From positions 356,344 to 420,343 of the forward strand of contig JBBPEB010000019.1 of NCBI GenBank assembly GCA_039096225.1: 64,000 bases of DNA, written 5' to 3'. Of the stretch, positions 52,142 through 62,972 are shown piece by piece. The notes under the pieces were generated by a model. It saw only the letters and a program-made list of their open reading frames with translations, did not search any database and was not told where the DNA came from. A program made the position numbers and the translations under genes. This stretch comes from Blastocystis sp. Blastoise (Eukaryota; Sar; Bigyra; Opalinata; Blastocystidae). How positions within the stretch are numbered: position 1 is the stretch's first letter; every line of letters begins with the position of its first letter.

Positions 52142-52180
52142 TTTTATGTTATCTTTTTATATTTTTTCTATTGTATATAG
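51407..52180 (+). other. Divergent spliced unit in the Helitron, coding status unclear
   Basis: On the plus strand, good introns occur at 51407-51504 (GTATGT...TATAG), 51589-51733 (GTATAT...TATAG) and 51817-52180 (GTATAT...ATATAG). They leave exons 51505-51588 and 51734-51816, which are far richer in G than the introns. The spliced frame through both exons is open (GFSCICLGCGGEWFLKW ... KKMLLMCCGLRFF, Cys- and Trp-rich) and stops at a TAG that overlaps the third donor. No upstream ATG is visible, so it may be a noncoding RNA or a short peptide gene with a missing start. The arrangement is kept in element C. Confidence 0.4.
51862..52146 (+). repeat. (TTTA)n/TATTTA tetranucleotide array
   Basis: ATTT-type repeats with short interruptions inside the third intron of the divergent unit. 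All ORFs here (Phe/Ile/Tyr/Leu only) are artefacts. Copies lie at about 58060-58340 and 62315-62590 in elements C and D. Confidence 0.9.
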
Positions 52181-52185
52181 GTTTA

Positions 52186-52527
52186 ATAGTCTTCTTGTTC
52201 CTTTTTCTTCTTTCTTCCTTCTTTCTACTTCATTTTACTTCTTCCTTATCCTTCCTACTACCTTCTTCCTCATTCTTCATTCTTCATTCTTCATTCTTCA
52301 TTCTTCCTTCCTACTTCCTACTTCCTCATCCGTCATTCTTCCTTCTTCTTCTTCTTCTTCCTTCTTCTTCCTACTTCCTCATCCTTCTTTCTTCATCCTA
52401 CTTCTTCCTTCTTCCTTCTTCTTCCTTCATCCTTCTTCCTACTTCTTCCTTCTTCCTTCATCCTTCATCCTTCCTTCTTCTTTCTTCCTACTTCCTACTT
52501 CCACATTCTTCCTACTTCCTTCATTCC

Positions 52528-52530
<3 letters not shown>
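52186..52530 (+). repeat. Pyrimidine-rich TTC/CTTC tract (about 340 bp)
   Basis: Almost all C and T with scattered A, built from TTCTTCC, CATTCTT and CTTCCTA units. Such tracts can form triplex DNA. Inverted copies (purine-rich on the plus strand) lie at about 57685-58015 in C and 61940-62270 in D. Confidence 0.88.
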
Positions 52531-52565
<35 letters not shown>

Positions 52566-52591
52566 ATTATTATTATTACTCTTTAAACTCC

Positions 52592-52658
52592 CTTTATGCT
52601 CTGGAAGGAGAGAAGCAATCATTATAGATTGTTTTCAGGTTCAATTCCTGACATGAAG
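52592..52658 (+). tRNA. tRNA-like sequence carried by Helitron A
   Basis: A 67-nt cloverleaf-like sequence. Acceptor arms CTTTATG and CATGAAG form 7 bp with one G-T pair. The D stem is CTC/GAG with a GG-containing loop. The anticodon-arm stem is CAATC/GATTG. The T arm TCAGG-TTCAATT-CCTGA is perfect and includes a B box GGTTCAATTCC. The anticodon loop has six bases (ATTATA) instead of seven, so decoding is doubtful and no amino acid can be assigned. It is probably a captured tRNA or tRNA-derived promoter module. Confidence 0.55.
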
Positions 52659-54593
52659 TCTTATTTTTCTTTTTTTAAATATTTTATTTATATATTATTA
52701 TATATATATATTCTCTTTTTTAAATTTATTTTAATCCAGTTTAATTTATACTTTTCAATTTTGACCTTATATATATATATATCTAACTTTTTATAGTTTT
52801 TTTAGACTTACTCTTCTCAACAACAGTCACAATGAGAACAAATCCATTTATACTTAAACAGCCAAGTCATCTTAAAACTGATTATATCAATCAAAATACA
52901 TGTGTTAAACTTGTTTTATTGATTTAAACTCAATTTTAATAATTAAAAGTAAACAAACCAAACACACATGTTGACTTTAAAACTTTAAACTCAGTGTTAA
53001 ATGGTTAGTTTTAAAGAGTAGACACAAAACATTGATTTATACTAAAAGGAATGAAAACAATCAACTCTTGATACAACTTTACCATTTGATAAAACACTCA
53101 TCCACAATATTTTCCAAAGTTCTTTTAGTAAAGTGTTTATATAGACATATAATGTATAAAATGAAAGTCAACTTCTTGAATCTCTTATTTTAGGACAGTC
53201 TTTAAAACATTTTGACAAATAGACAACCTTTAACTTGCTATTTAAAGCTAATATTTTAAGAGTAGACTTGATTTAAACCTATATACACAACTGTCATCAT
53301 CATAACACTTTTAAAGACACTTTACCATTTGCTCATACACTTTGATCAAAACATTTTCGTCCCTTCTTTTAATATAATATAGATCATACACTCTAGTTTA
53401 ATGAATAAAAGCTCTTATTTTGAATCTCGTCCTCTAAGTCACTCATTTTTACATTTTTCAAAATTTAAGACCCTTAGAGTTGATATTTTGACTCAATTTT
53501 TCTACAATGCACGAAATTCACGATTTTATATAAACTGAAGTGAAAATAAATTTTAAATAATAGTCACAACACCTCACACATCCACTCTCTAAAAATTATT
53601 TTCTTTGTACTTTTGATATGTTGTAGAGCTACTACAGCTGTATACTAATTAATATCTCTAAATTTTTTATTCACAGTTTAAGACTATGTTTTACACATTC
53701 TTTTAAATTTGACAACCTTAAACTATTTATTTAAAGCTATTATTCATAGAATAGACTTGATATAAGATTCTATACACATATATAAACCATTTTACTTTTT
53801 AAGACACATTTTGTCATTTGGTCATACACTTTGACCTTCATAATTTTGACTTTCCTTTTAACATAGAATAGAGTATTATCTCTAGTTTACTAAATAAAAG
53901 TCATTATATTGAATCTCTCACTCTAAGACCACTTAATTCACACTTTTCAAAATTGTGACACTAAAACTCATTATTTTAAGACTTTGTTTTAGATATAGTA
54001 GTTTGATGACCTATTGATTACAATACTACAATATTAGTTGATTATAAGAAGATCAAAGAAAATATCGATCACTCAAAAATCGTCCTCAGGAGCTCAAAAT
54101 TGGTACACCTAGGTTTTTCGACCTCCTGAATCAGAATATCATGTCAAAATAAGAATCTAAATTTGACCGTTAAGGCCTCACGTGTTCAATATGAAAAAGT
54201 ATTAAAAAGTAGATAAATATAAAGAATAAACACGGATAACGTATATTGTGGGATTGAGAAAAAATCAAGTTTACCCCATGTTTATTTTCCAATTGTCTGG
54301 TCAACAATTTTTATCGGGATGATCCCAAAGAGCCAATCAAAAACGACTCAAAAATCATGTTTTCTGTTTTTTTATTAATAACTTTTTAATTATTAATAAT
54401 ATCGCTTAACCAAATATACGGTGCACAACTACACGTTATATCGTATTGAACTGTGTTTCAGCCAAAAGTTAACTCCCCGTAAGTTTAGAGGAGTTGCGGC
54501 GACAAACTATAGTATACATTAGCCAATCAAATGGTTTTTCCAAAAACTGACCAATGGGAATTTTTTTGCCTATTCTCATATATATAGTAATGA
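52659..54593. other. Noncoding 5' region of Helitron A with degenerate subrepeats
   Basis: No ORF. Three related blocks share GAATCTC...TCTAAG, AGAGTAGACTTGAT and TTTACCATTTG-like words near 53015-53200, 53260-53440 and 53757-53930. This suggests diverged tandem units of about 245 bp, the last offset by about one extra unit. The terminal 150 bp contain three ATTGG (CCAAT-box) motifs. Confidence 0.6.
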
Positions 54594-54595
54594 TA

Positions 54596-55614
54596 CTAGG
54601 GTAACGCCGCTGGCGCACCGCCTAACGGCGACGCGCCGCGGCTGCGTTGTGCAGTTGGGTTTTAAAATTATTTCTTTAACTTTATTGAACAAAACAACCT
54701 TGTTTATTATAAACATTTAAAAAACAAATAAAAAGTGAAGAAGTAATAGATTAAAAAGAAAAAAATAATTAACAAACATAAAACAAAAACAAACAAATAT
54801 AACAAAAGAAGAAAAAAGAAAAAAATAAAGCATTTAATTATTTAGAGTAGACCTGAAGACCACGTTCTTAGTAAATATTTCATTACTACTACTAATCATC
54901 TTACCTTGAGAGACACTATCAACTACCTTAATAAAAAGAGCGTTGAAAGATCGAGCACGACTGAAAGCAACATAGAGTTGACCATGAGAGAAGACAGGAC
55001 GATCTAAGTAAACACCAACTCTTTCAAATGTTTGTCCTTGAGATTTGTTGATAGTCATGGCAAAGGCTAAACGAATAGGAAATTGTCTTCTGGATATAAT
55101 AATAGGAAGATCTTCAGGATTTGAATTACAGATGATTCTTGGAATAATAACAGTTTGTTCATCAATAGTAAGAGAAGGAGGAGGATTTAAAATAGTAGCA
55201 GTAATATTATTTGATCCTAATCGAGTTACTATAAGTCTAGTACCATTACATAATCCTTTAGAAGGATTAAGATTTCTTAAAAGCATAATGATACAACCTA
55301 TTTTTAAATTTAATATATGAGGAGGCATTCCAGAAGGTGTTTGAGAATTGATAAACTCGATAGGATAATTTGATTCTGGATCATCTGTTTCAGAATCAAG
55401 AATAGAATCAGAAGAGATATAAGGAGTAGTAGTTCCAGAAAGAAGATTATCAACAATGAAATCATTTAAAGTACCAACACAATCATTAGTAGAAGCTAAT
55501 ATAACAGAAGAAGCTAATCGTTTGATATCAGAATCAAGAGAAGTATTGATTCGATGTCCAAATACAGTAACACATAAATCATCATTCACAATACATTGAG
55601 GAGGAATAGGAATA
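54596..55614 (-). mobile_element. 3' fragment of a second Helitron (element B)
   Basis: Begins on the minus strand inside the RepHel gene at 55614 and ends with the same hairpin and CTAG (54596-54599) as element A. It is virtually identical to 42514-43530 apart from a few A-run length changes. Its 5' portion is separated by the insertion of element C at 55614/55615, between A and T. Two bases (TA) separate its CTAG end from the 5' TC of element A. Confidence 0.9.
54834..55614 (-). pseudogene. RepHel C-terminal fragment of element B
   Basis: Encodes the last 250 or so residues of the helicase domain, identical in sequence to the C-terminus of element A's protein (from NDDLCVTVFGHRIN to the stop). 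The coding sequence is cut at 55614 by the TCATTAC end of element C. If C excised, the frame would continue into whatever lies on its far side. Confidence 0.88.
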
Positions 55615-57549
55615 TCATTACTATATATATGAGAATAGGCAAAAAAATTCCCATTGGTCAGTTTTTGGAAAAACCATTTGATTGGCTAATGTATACTATA
55701 GTTTGTCGCCGCAACTCCTCTAAACTTACGGGGAGTTAACTTTTGGCTGAAACACAGTTCAATACGATATAACGTGTAGTTGTGCACCGTATATTTGGTT
55801 AAGCGATATTATTAATAATTAAAAAGTTATTAATAAAAAAACAGAAAACATGATTTTTGAGTCGTTTTTGATTGGCTCTTTGGGATCATCCCGATAAAAA
55901 TTGTTGACCAGACAATTGGAAAATAAACATGGGGTAAACTTGATTTTTTCTCAATCCCACAATATACGTTATCCGTGTTTATTCTTTATATTTATCTACT
56001 TTTTAATACTTTTTCATATTGAACACGTGAGGCCTTAACGGTCAAATTTAGATTCTTATTTTGACATGATATTCTGATTCAGGAGGTCGAAAAACCTAGG
56101 TGTACCAATTTTGAGCTCCTGAGGACGATTTTTGAGTGATCGATATTTTCTTTGATCTTCTTATAATCAACTAATATTGTAGTATTGTAATCAATAGGTC
56201 ATCAAACTACTATATCTAAAACAAAGTCTTAAAATAATGAGTTTTAGTGTCACAATTTTGAAAAGTGTGAATTAAGTGGTCTTAGAGTGAGAGATTCAAT
56301 ATAATGACTTTTATTTAGTAAACTAGAGATAATACTCTATTCTATGTTAAAAGGAAAGTCAAAATTATGAAGGTCAAAGTGTATGACCAAATGACAAAAT
56401 GTGTCTTAAAAAGTAAAATGGTTTATATATGTGTATAGAATCTTATATCAAGTCTATTCTATGAATAATAGCTTTAAATAAATAGTTTAAGGTTGTCAAA
56501 TTTAAAAGAATGTGTAAAACATAGTCTTAAACTGTGAATAAAAAATTTAGAGATATTAATTAGTATACAGCTGTAGTAGCTCTACAACATATCAAAAGTA
56601 CAAAGAAAATAATTTTTAGAGAGTGGATGTGTGAGGTGTTGTGACTATTATTTAAAATTTATTTTCACTTCAGTTTATATAAAATCGTGAATTTCGTGCA
56701 TTGTAGAAAAATTGAGTCAAAATATCAACTCTAAGGGTCTTAAATTTTGAAAAATGTAAAAATGAGTGACTTAGAGGACGAGATTCAAAATAAGAGCTTT
56801 TATTCATTAAACTAGAGTGTATGATCTATATTATATTAAAAGAAGGGACGAAAATGTTTTGATCAAAGTGTATGAGCAAATGGTAAAGTGTCTTTAAAAG
56901 TGTTATGATGATGACAGTTGTGTATATAGGTTTAAATCAAGTCTACTCTTAAAATATTAGCTTTAAATAGCAAGTTAAAGGTTGTCTATTTGTCAAAATG
57001 TTTTAAAGACTGTCCTAAAATAAGAGATTCAAGAAGTTGACTTTCATTTTATACATTATATGTCTATATAAACACTTTACTAAAAGAACTTTGGAAAATA
57101 TTGTGGATGAGTGTTTTATCAAATGGTAAAGTTGTATCAAGAGTTGATTGTTTTCATTCCTTTTAGTATAAATCAATGTTTTGTGTCTACTCTTTAAAAC
57201 TAACCATTTAACACTGAGTTTAAAGTTTTAAAGTCAACATGTGTGTTTGGTTTGTTTACTTTTAATTATTAAAATTGAGTTTAAATCAATAAAACAAGTT
57301 TAACACATGTATTTTGATTGATATAATCAGTTTTAAGATGACTTGGCTGTTTAAGTATAAATGGATTTGTTCTCATTGTGACTGTTGTTGAGAAGAGTAA
57401 GTCTAAAAAAACTATAAAAAGTTAGATATATATATATATAAGGTCAAAATTGAAAAGTATAAATTAAACTGGATTAAAATAAATTTAAAAAAGAGAATAT
57501 ATATATATAATAATATATAAATAAAATATTTAAAAAAAGAAAAATAAGA

Positions 57550-57616
57550 CTTCATGTCAGGAATTGAACCTGAAAACAATCTATAATGATTGCTTCTCTC
57601 CTTCCAGAGCATAAAG
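57550..57616 (-). tRNA. tRNA-like sequence, copy in Helitron C
   Basis: Inverted copy of 52592-52658 with the same acceptor, D, anticodon and T arms and the same six-base anticodon loop. Confidence 0.5.
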
Positions 57617-57642
57617 GGAGTTTAAAGAGTAATAATAATAAT

Positions 57643-57680
<38 letters not shown>

Positions 57681-58064
57681 GGAATGAAGGAAGTAGGAAG
57701 AATGTGGAAGTAGGAAGTAGGAAGAAAGAAGAAGGAAGGATGAAGGATGAAGGAAGAAGGAAGAAGTAGGAAGAAGGATGAAGGAAGAAGAAGGAAGAAG
57801 GAAGAAGTAGGATGAAGAAAGAAGGATGAGGAAGTAGGAAGAAGAAGGAAGAAGAAGGAAGAAGGAAGAATGACGGATGAGGAAGTAGGAAGTAGGAAGG
57901 AAGAATGAAGAATGAAGAATGAAGAATGAAGAATGAGGAAGAAGGTAGTAGGAAGGATAAGGAAGAAGTAAAATGAAGTAGAAAGAAGGAAGAAAGAAGA
58001 AAAAGGAACAAGAAGACTATTAAACCTATATACAATAGAAAAAATATAAAAAGATAACATAAAA

Positions 58065-58095
<31 letters not shown>

Positions 58096-58299
58096 AATAA
58101 ATAAATAAATATAATAAATATAATAAATATAATAAATATAATAAATAAATAAAAAACATAAATAAATAAATAAATAAATAAATATAATAAATAAATAAAT
58201 ATAATAAATAAATAAATAAATATAATAAATAAATATATATAAATATAATAAATATAATAAATAAATAAATAAATATAATAAATAAATAAATAAATATAA

Positions 58300-58330
<31 letters not shown>

Positions 58331-59055
58331 AAAACATAAATAATAAATAATAAAAATGAAAACAATAAATAAAATATAAATATATACCTAATAGAATAAT
58401 CTGAAACCACAGACTAAGAAGAACGACATGAAAAAACGAAGACCACAACACATCAACAACATTTTCTTTCCTATAGAATAAAAATAATTAAAAACAATTT
58501 AATAGATGATATAAAAAGACAAAATAAATAATATAGATAATAAAATTAAATAATAACAAAAAGTAATTAGTAAAAAATAAACAGATGTTAAGAAATAAAT
58601 AATATATTTATATACCTGATAATAAGTAACCCATTTCACACAACCAGGACCACTTTAAGAACCACTCACCACCACAACCAAGACAAATACAAGAGAATCC
58701 TATAAAAAAGTGTATTATTATAAATAAATAAATTAATATATACAAATAAATATAAAAATAATAACTAAATAACATCAAATTAATTAATAAAACATACCCA
58801 GACAATCAATACAAACAAATATTTAAAAAATGTAAAAAACTATAGTTTTTGGGTACCCAAAATGTTTTTAATAAAAAATGTCCCTATTATCAGCTTAGCA
58901 TAAGATAATAATAAAAATTCGAGGTTATTTATGATTCCTATTAATTTTTAAATATGCATATTTTAAATATTGTCCCTATTTTACAAAAGTTCAAATATGA
59001 ATATGTTTTTGTTTTCTACATAAAAATACTTATTTTTATTAAATTATTAAATAAG

Positions 59056-59858
59056 ATGCCTAGAAAAGGCAGAATGTCATCAAGGCGGAGGTCCTTGAAT
59101 CAAAAAAAAATACGTTTCTCAAAGACGGTCCAGTATGTATTGTATTTATTTTTTTTTTTATTATTCATATATAGGTTCTTCTACTCAACAGGATGCAAGT
59201 ATGGATGTCATTGATGGTGATGGTGCTTATCAATATGGTCTTGAAGGTATATATTTATACATTTCTTTTTGTTTTATTATTTTATATTATCTTAGACTCT
59301 TCTCTGTCCTTGGTGTCCTTTACTGATGATGGTATAATGTTTTCAAGTGGTCTTGAAGGTATGTTGTCAATCATTTGTTTTTATTTTTATATTTTTATTT
59401 ATCTATAGGTTCTTCTGTTGTTGTGGACTCTGTTGCTGGAGCTATTGATGATGATATACACTCCACTAATGGTCTTGAAGGTATGTTGTCAATCATTTAT
59501 TTTATTTTTTTTTTATTTTTATTTATCTATAGGTTCTTATACTCATGATGATGTTGTTGCTGATGCTACTGATGGTGATGCTAACTCTTCTCATGGTCTT
59601 CAAGGTATGTAATCATTTATTTATTTATTTATTTTTAATTATTTCTTTTATTTCCTATTTATATGTTATTATAGGTTCTTCTGTTGCTATGAATGTTGGT
59701 GCTGATCTTAATCATAAAGAAGGTATATATAATATATTTTCTTTTTTCTTCTTTTTGATTTACTTTTATTTTATAAATATATATAGGTCCTTCTGTTCTG
59801 ATAGTGTCTTCTGTTCATGGTACTGTATCTGATGGTGATCATCCTTCTAATGCTAAAG
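59056..59858 (+). pseudogene. RepHel N-terminal exons of element C
   Basis: Contains MPRKGR exon 1 and six mini-exons matching those of element A. The A-run in exon 1 has nine bases (59102-59110) instead of the eight in A. This shifts the frame after NQKK, so the copy is broken even before element D cuts it off. Confidence 0.8.
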
Positions 59859-59869
59859 GTATATAGATA

Positions 59870-61897
59870 TCATTACTATATATATGAGAATAGGCAAAAA
59901 AATTCCCATTGGTCAGTTTTTGGAAAAACCATTTGATTGGCTAATGTATACTATAGTTTGTCGCCGCAACTCCTCTAAACTTACGGGGAGTTAACTTTTG
60001 AGTGAAACACAGTTCAATACGATATAACGTGTAGTTGTGCACCGTATATTTGGTTAAGCGATATTATTAATAATTAAAAAGTTATTAATAAAAAAACAGA
60101 AAACATGATTTTTGAGTCGTTTTTGATTGGCTCTTTGGGGTGACCCCGATAAAAATTGTTGACCAGACAATTGGAAAATAAACATGGGGTAAACTTGATT
60201 TTTTCTCAATCCCACAATATACGTTATCCGTGTTTATTCTTTATATTTATCTATTTTTTAATACTTTTTCATATTGAACACGTGAGGCCTTAACGGTCAA
60301 ATTTAGATTCTTATTTTGACATGATATTCTGATTCAGGAGGTCGAAAAACCTAGGTGTACCAATTTTGAGTTCCTGAGGACGATTTTTGAGTGATCGATA
60401 TTTTCTTCGATCTTCTTATAATGGACTAATATTGTATAATGGTAATCAATAGGTCCTCAAACTACTATAGTTAAAACAAGGTCTTAAAATAATGAGTTTG
60501 AGTGTCACAATTTTGAAAAATGTGAATTAAGTGGTCTTAGAGGATAAGATTCAATATAATGACTTTTGTTTAGTAAACTAGAGATAATACTCTATTCTAT
60601 GTTAAAAGGAGAGTCAAAATTATGATGGTCAAAGTGTATCACCAAATGACAAAATGTGTCTTAAAAAGTAAAATGGTTTATATATGTGTATAGAATCTTA
60701 TATCAAGTCTATTCTATGAATAATAGCTTTAAATAAATAGTTTAAGGTTGTCAAATTTAAAAGAATGTGTAAAACATAGTCTTAAACTGTGAATAAAAAA
60801 TTTAGAGATATTAATTAGTATACAGCTGTAGTAGCTCTACAACATATCAAAAGTACAAAGAAAATAATTTTTAGAGAGTGGATGTGTGAGGTGTTGTGAC
60901 TATTATTTAAAATTTATTTTCACTTCAGTTTATATAAAATCGTGAATTTCGTGCATTGTAGAAAAATTGAGTCAAAATATCAACTCTAAGGGTCTTAAAT
61001 TTTGAAAAATGTAAAAATGAGTGACTTAGAGGACGAGATTCAAAATAAGAGCTTTTATTCATTAAACTAGAGTGTATGATCTATATTATATTAAAAGAAG
61101 GGACGAAAATGTTTTGATCAAAGTGTATGAGCAAATGGTAAAGTGTCTTTAAAAGTGTTATGATGATGACAGTTGTGTATATAGGTTTAAATCAAGTCTA
61201 CTCTTAAAATATTAGCTTTAAATAGCAAGTTAAAGGTTGTCTATTTGTCAAAATGTTTTAAAGACTGTCCTAAAATAAGAGATTCAAGAAGTTGACTTTC
61301 ATTTTATACATTATATGTCTATATAAACACTTTACTAAAAGAACTTTGGAAAATATTGTGGATGAGTGTTTTATCAAATGGTAAAGTTGTATCAAGAGTT
61401 GATTGTTTTCATTCCTTTTAGTATAAATCAATGTTTTGTGTCTACTCTTTAAAACTAACCATTTAACACTGAGTTTAAAGTTTTAAAGTCAACATGTGTG
61501 TTTGGTTTGTTTACTTTTAATTATTAAAATTGAGTTTAAATCAATAAAACAAGTTTAACACATGTATTTTGATTGATATAATCAGTTTTAAGATGACTTG
61601 GCTGTTTAAGTATAAATGGATTTGTTCTCATTGTGACTGTTGTTGAGAAGAGTAAGTCTAAAAAAACTATAAAAAGTTAGATATATATATATATAAGGTC
61701 AAAATTGAAAAGTATAAATTAAACTGGATTAAAATAAATTTAAAAAAGAGAATATATATATATAATAATATATAAATAAAATATTTAAAAAAAGAAAAAT
61801 AAGACTTCATGTCAGGAATTGAACCTGAAAACAATCTATAATGATTGCTTCTCTCCTTCCAGAGCATAAAGGGAGTTTAAAGAGTAATAATAATAAT

Positions 61898-61935
<38 letters not shown>

Positions 61936-62319
61936 GGAATGAAGGAAGTAGGAAGAATGTGGAAGTAGGAAGTAGGAAGAAAGAAGAAGGAAGGATGAAG
62001 GATGAAGGAAGAAGGAAGAAGTAGGAAGAAGGATGAAGGAAGAAGAAGGAAGAAGGAAGAAGTAGGATGAAGAAAGAAGGATGAGGAAGTAGGAAGAAGA
62101 AGGAAGAAGAAGGAAGAAGGAAGAATGACGGATGAGGAAGTAGGAAGTAGGAAGGAAGAATGAAGAATGAAGAATGAAGAATGAAGAATGAGGAAGAAGG
62201 TAGTAGGAAGGATAAGGAAGAAGTAAAATGAAGTAGAAAGAAGGAAGAAAGAAGAAAAAGGAACAAGAAGACTATTAAACCTATATACAATAGAAAAAAT
62301 ATAAAAAGATAACATAAAA

Positions 62320-62350
<31 letters not shown>

Positions 62351-62554
62351 AATAAATAAATAAATATAATAAATATAATAAATATAATAAATATAATAAA
62401 TAAATAAAAAACATAAATAAATAAATAAATAAATAAATATAATAAATAAATAAATATAATAAATAAATAAATAAATATAATAAATAAATATATATAAATA
62501 TAATAAATATAATAAATAAATAAATAAATATAATAAATAAATAAATAAATATAA

Positions 62555-62585
<31 letters not shown>

Positions 62586-62972
62586 AAAACATAAATAATA
62601 AATAATAAAAATGAAAACAATAAATAAAATATAAATATATACCTAATAGAATAATCTGAAACCACAGACTAAGAAGAACGACATGAAAAAACGAAGACCA
62701 CAACACATCAACAACATTTTCTTTCCTATAGAATAAAAATAATTAAAAACAATTTAATAGATGATATAAAAAGACAAAAATAAATAATATAGATAATAAA
62801 ATTAAATAATAACAAAAAGTAATTAGTAAAAATAAACAGATGTTAAGAAATAAATAATATATTTATATACCTGATAATAAGTAACCCATTTCACACAACC
62901 AGGACCACTTTAAGAACCACTCACCACCACAACCAAGACAAATACAAGAGAATCCTATAAAAAAGTGTATTA
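59870..62972 (+). mobile_element. 5' part of a fourth Helitron (element D)
   Basis: Starts TCATTACTATATATATG between A and T in element C. It matches the first 3.1 kb of C with scattered substitutions in its first 700 bp (for example GGGGTGACCCC for GGGATCATCCC near 60138) and near identity afterwards. It is interrupted at 62972/62973 by element E. Confidence 0.87.
61805..61871 (-). tRNA. tRNA-like sequence, copy in Helitron D
   Basis: Third copy of the tRNA-like sequence, unchanged in its stems and loops from those in A and C. Confidence 0.5.

Larger units (their letters stand above)
42514..54593 (-). mobile_element. Complete Helitron (element A), about 12.1 kb
   Basis: Read on the minus strand, the element begins TCATTACTATATATATG at 54593 and ends CTAG at 42517-42514. 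It is flanked by A on the 5' side and T on the 3' side, the canonical A|T Helitron target with no target-site duplication. The 3' end carries a 16-bp GC-rich hairpin six bases before CTAG. Internally, from its 5' end, it has a 1.9-kb noncoding region with degenerate subrepeats, a tRNA-like sequence, a pyrimidine-rich tract, TTTA arrays, an oppositely oriented spliced unit and the RepHel gene. Termini are confirmed by the other copies: the same 5' start occurs at 55615, 59870 and 62973, and the same 3' end at 54596. Confidence 0.9.
55615..59869 (+). mobile_element. 5' part of a third Helitron (element C), inverted relative to A
   Basis: Starts TCATTACTATATATATG between A and T inside B's RepHel gene. 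It is a near-identical inverted copy of 50339-54593, the 5' 4255 bp of element A, so together they form inverted arms of about 4.25 kb around fragment B. It carries the noncoding 5' region, tRNA-like sequence, purine tract, TAAA array, divergent unit, RepHel start and six mini-exons. It is interrupted at 59869/59870, inside an intron, by element D. Confidence 0.88.

Noticed and set aside
51753-52656. Long ORFs rich in Phe, Ile, Tyr, Leu and Ser (and copies in C and D)
   Set aside because: They arise from TTTA arrays and the pyrimidine tract in several frames at once, and they cross good splice sites.
50339-59869. LTR retrotransposon or TIR DNA transposon as explanation of the inverted arms
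   Set aside because: There is no reverse transcriptase, integrase or DDE transposase and no target duplication; RepHel motifs, TC/CTAG ends and the 3' hairpin identify Helitrons.
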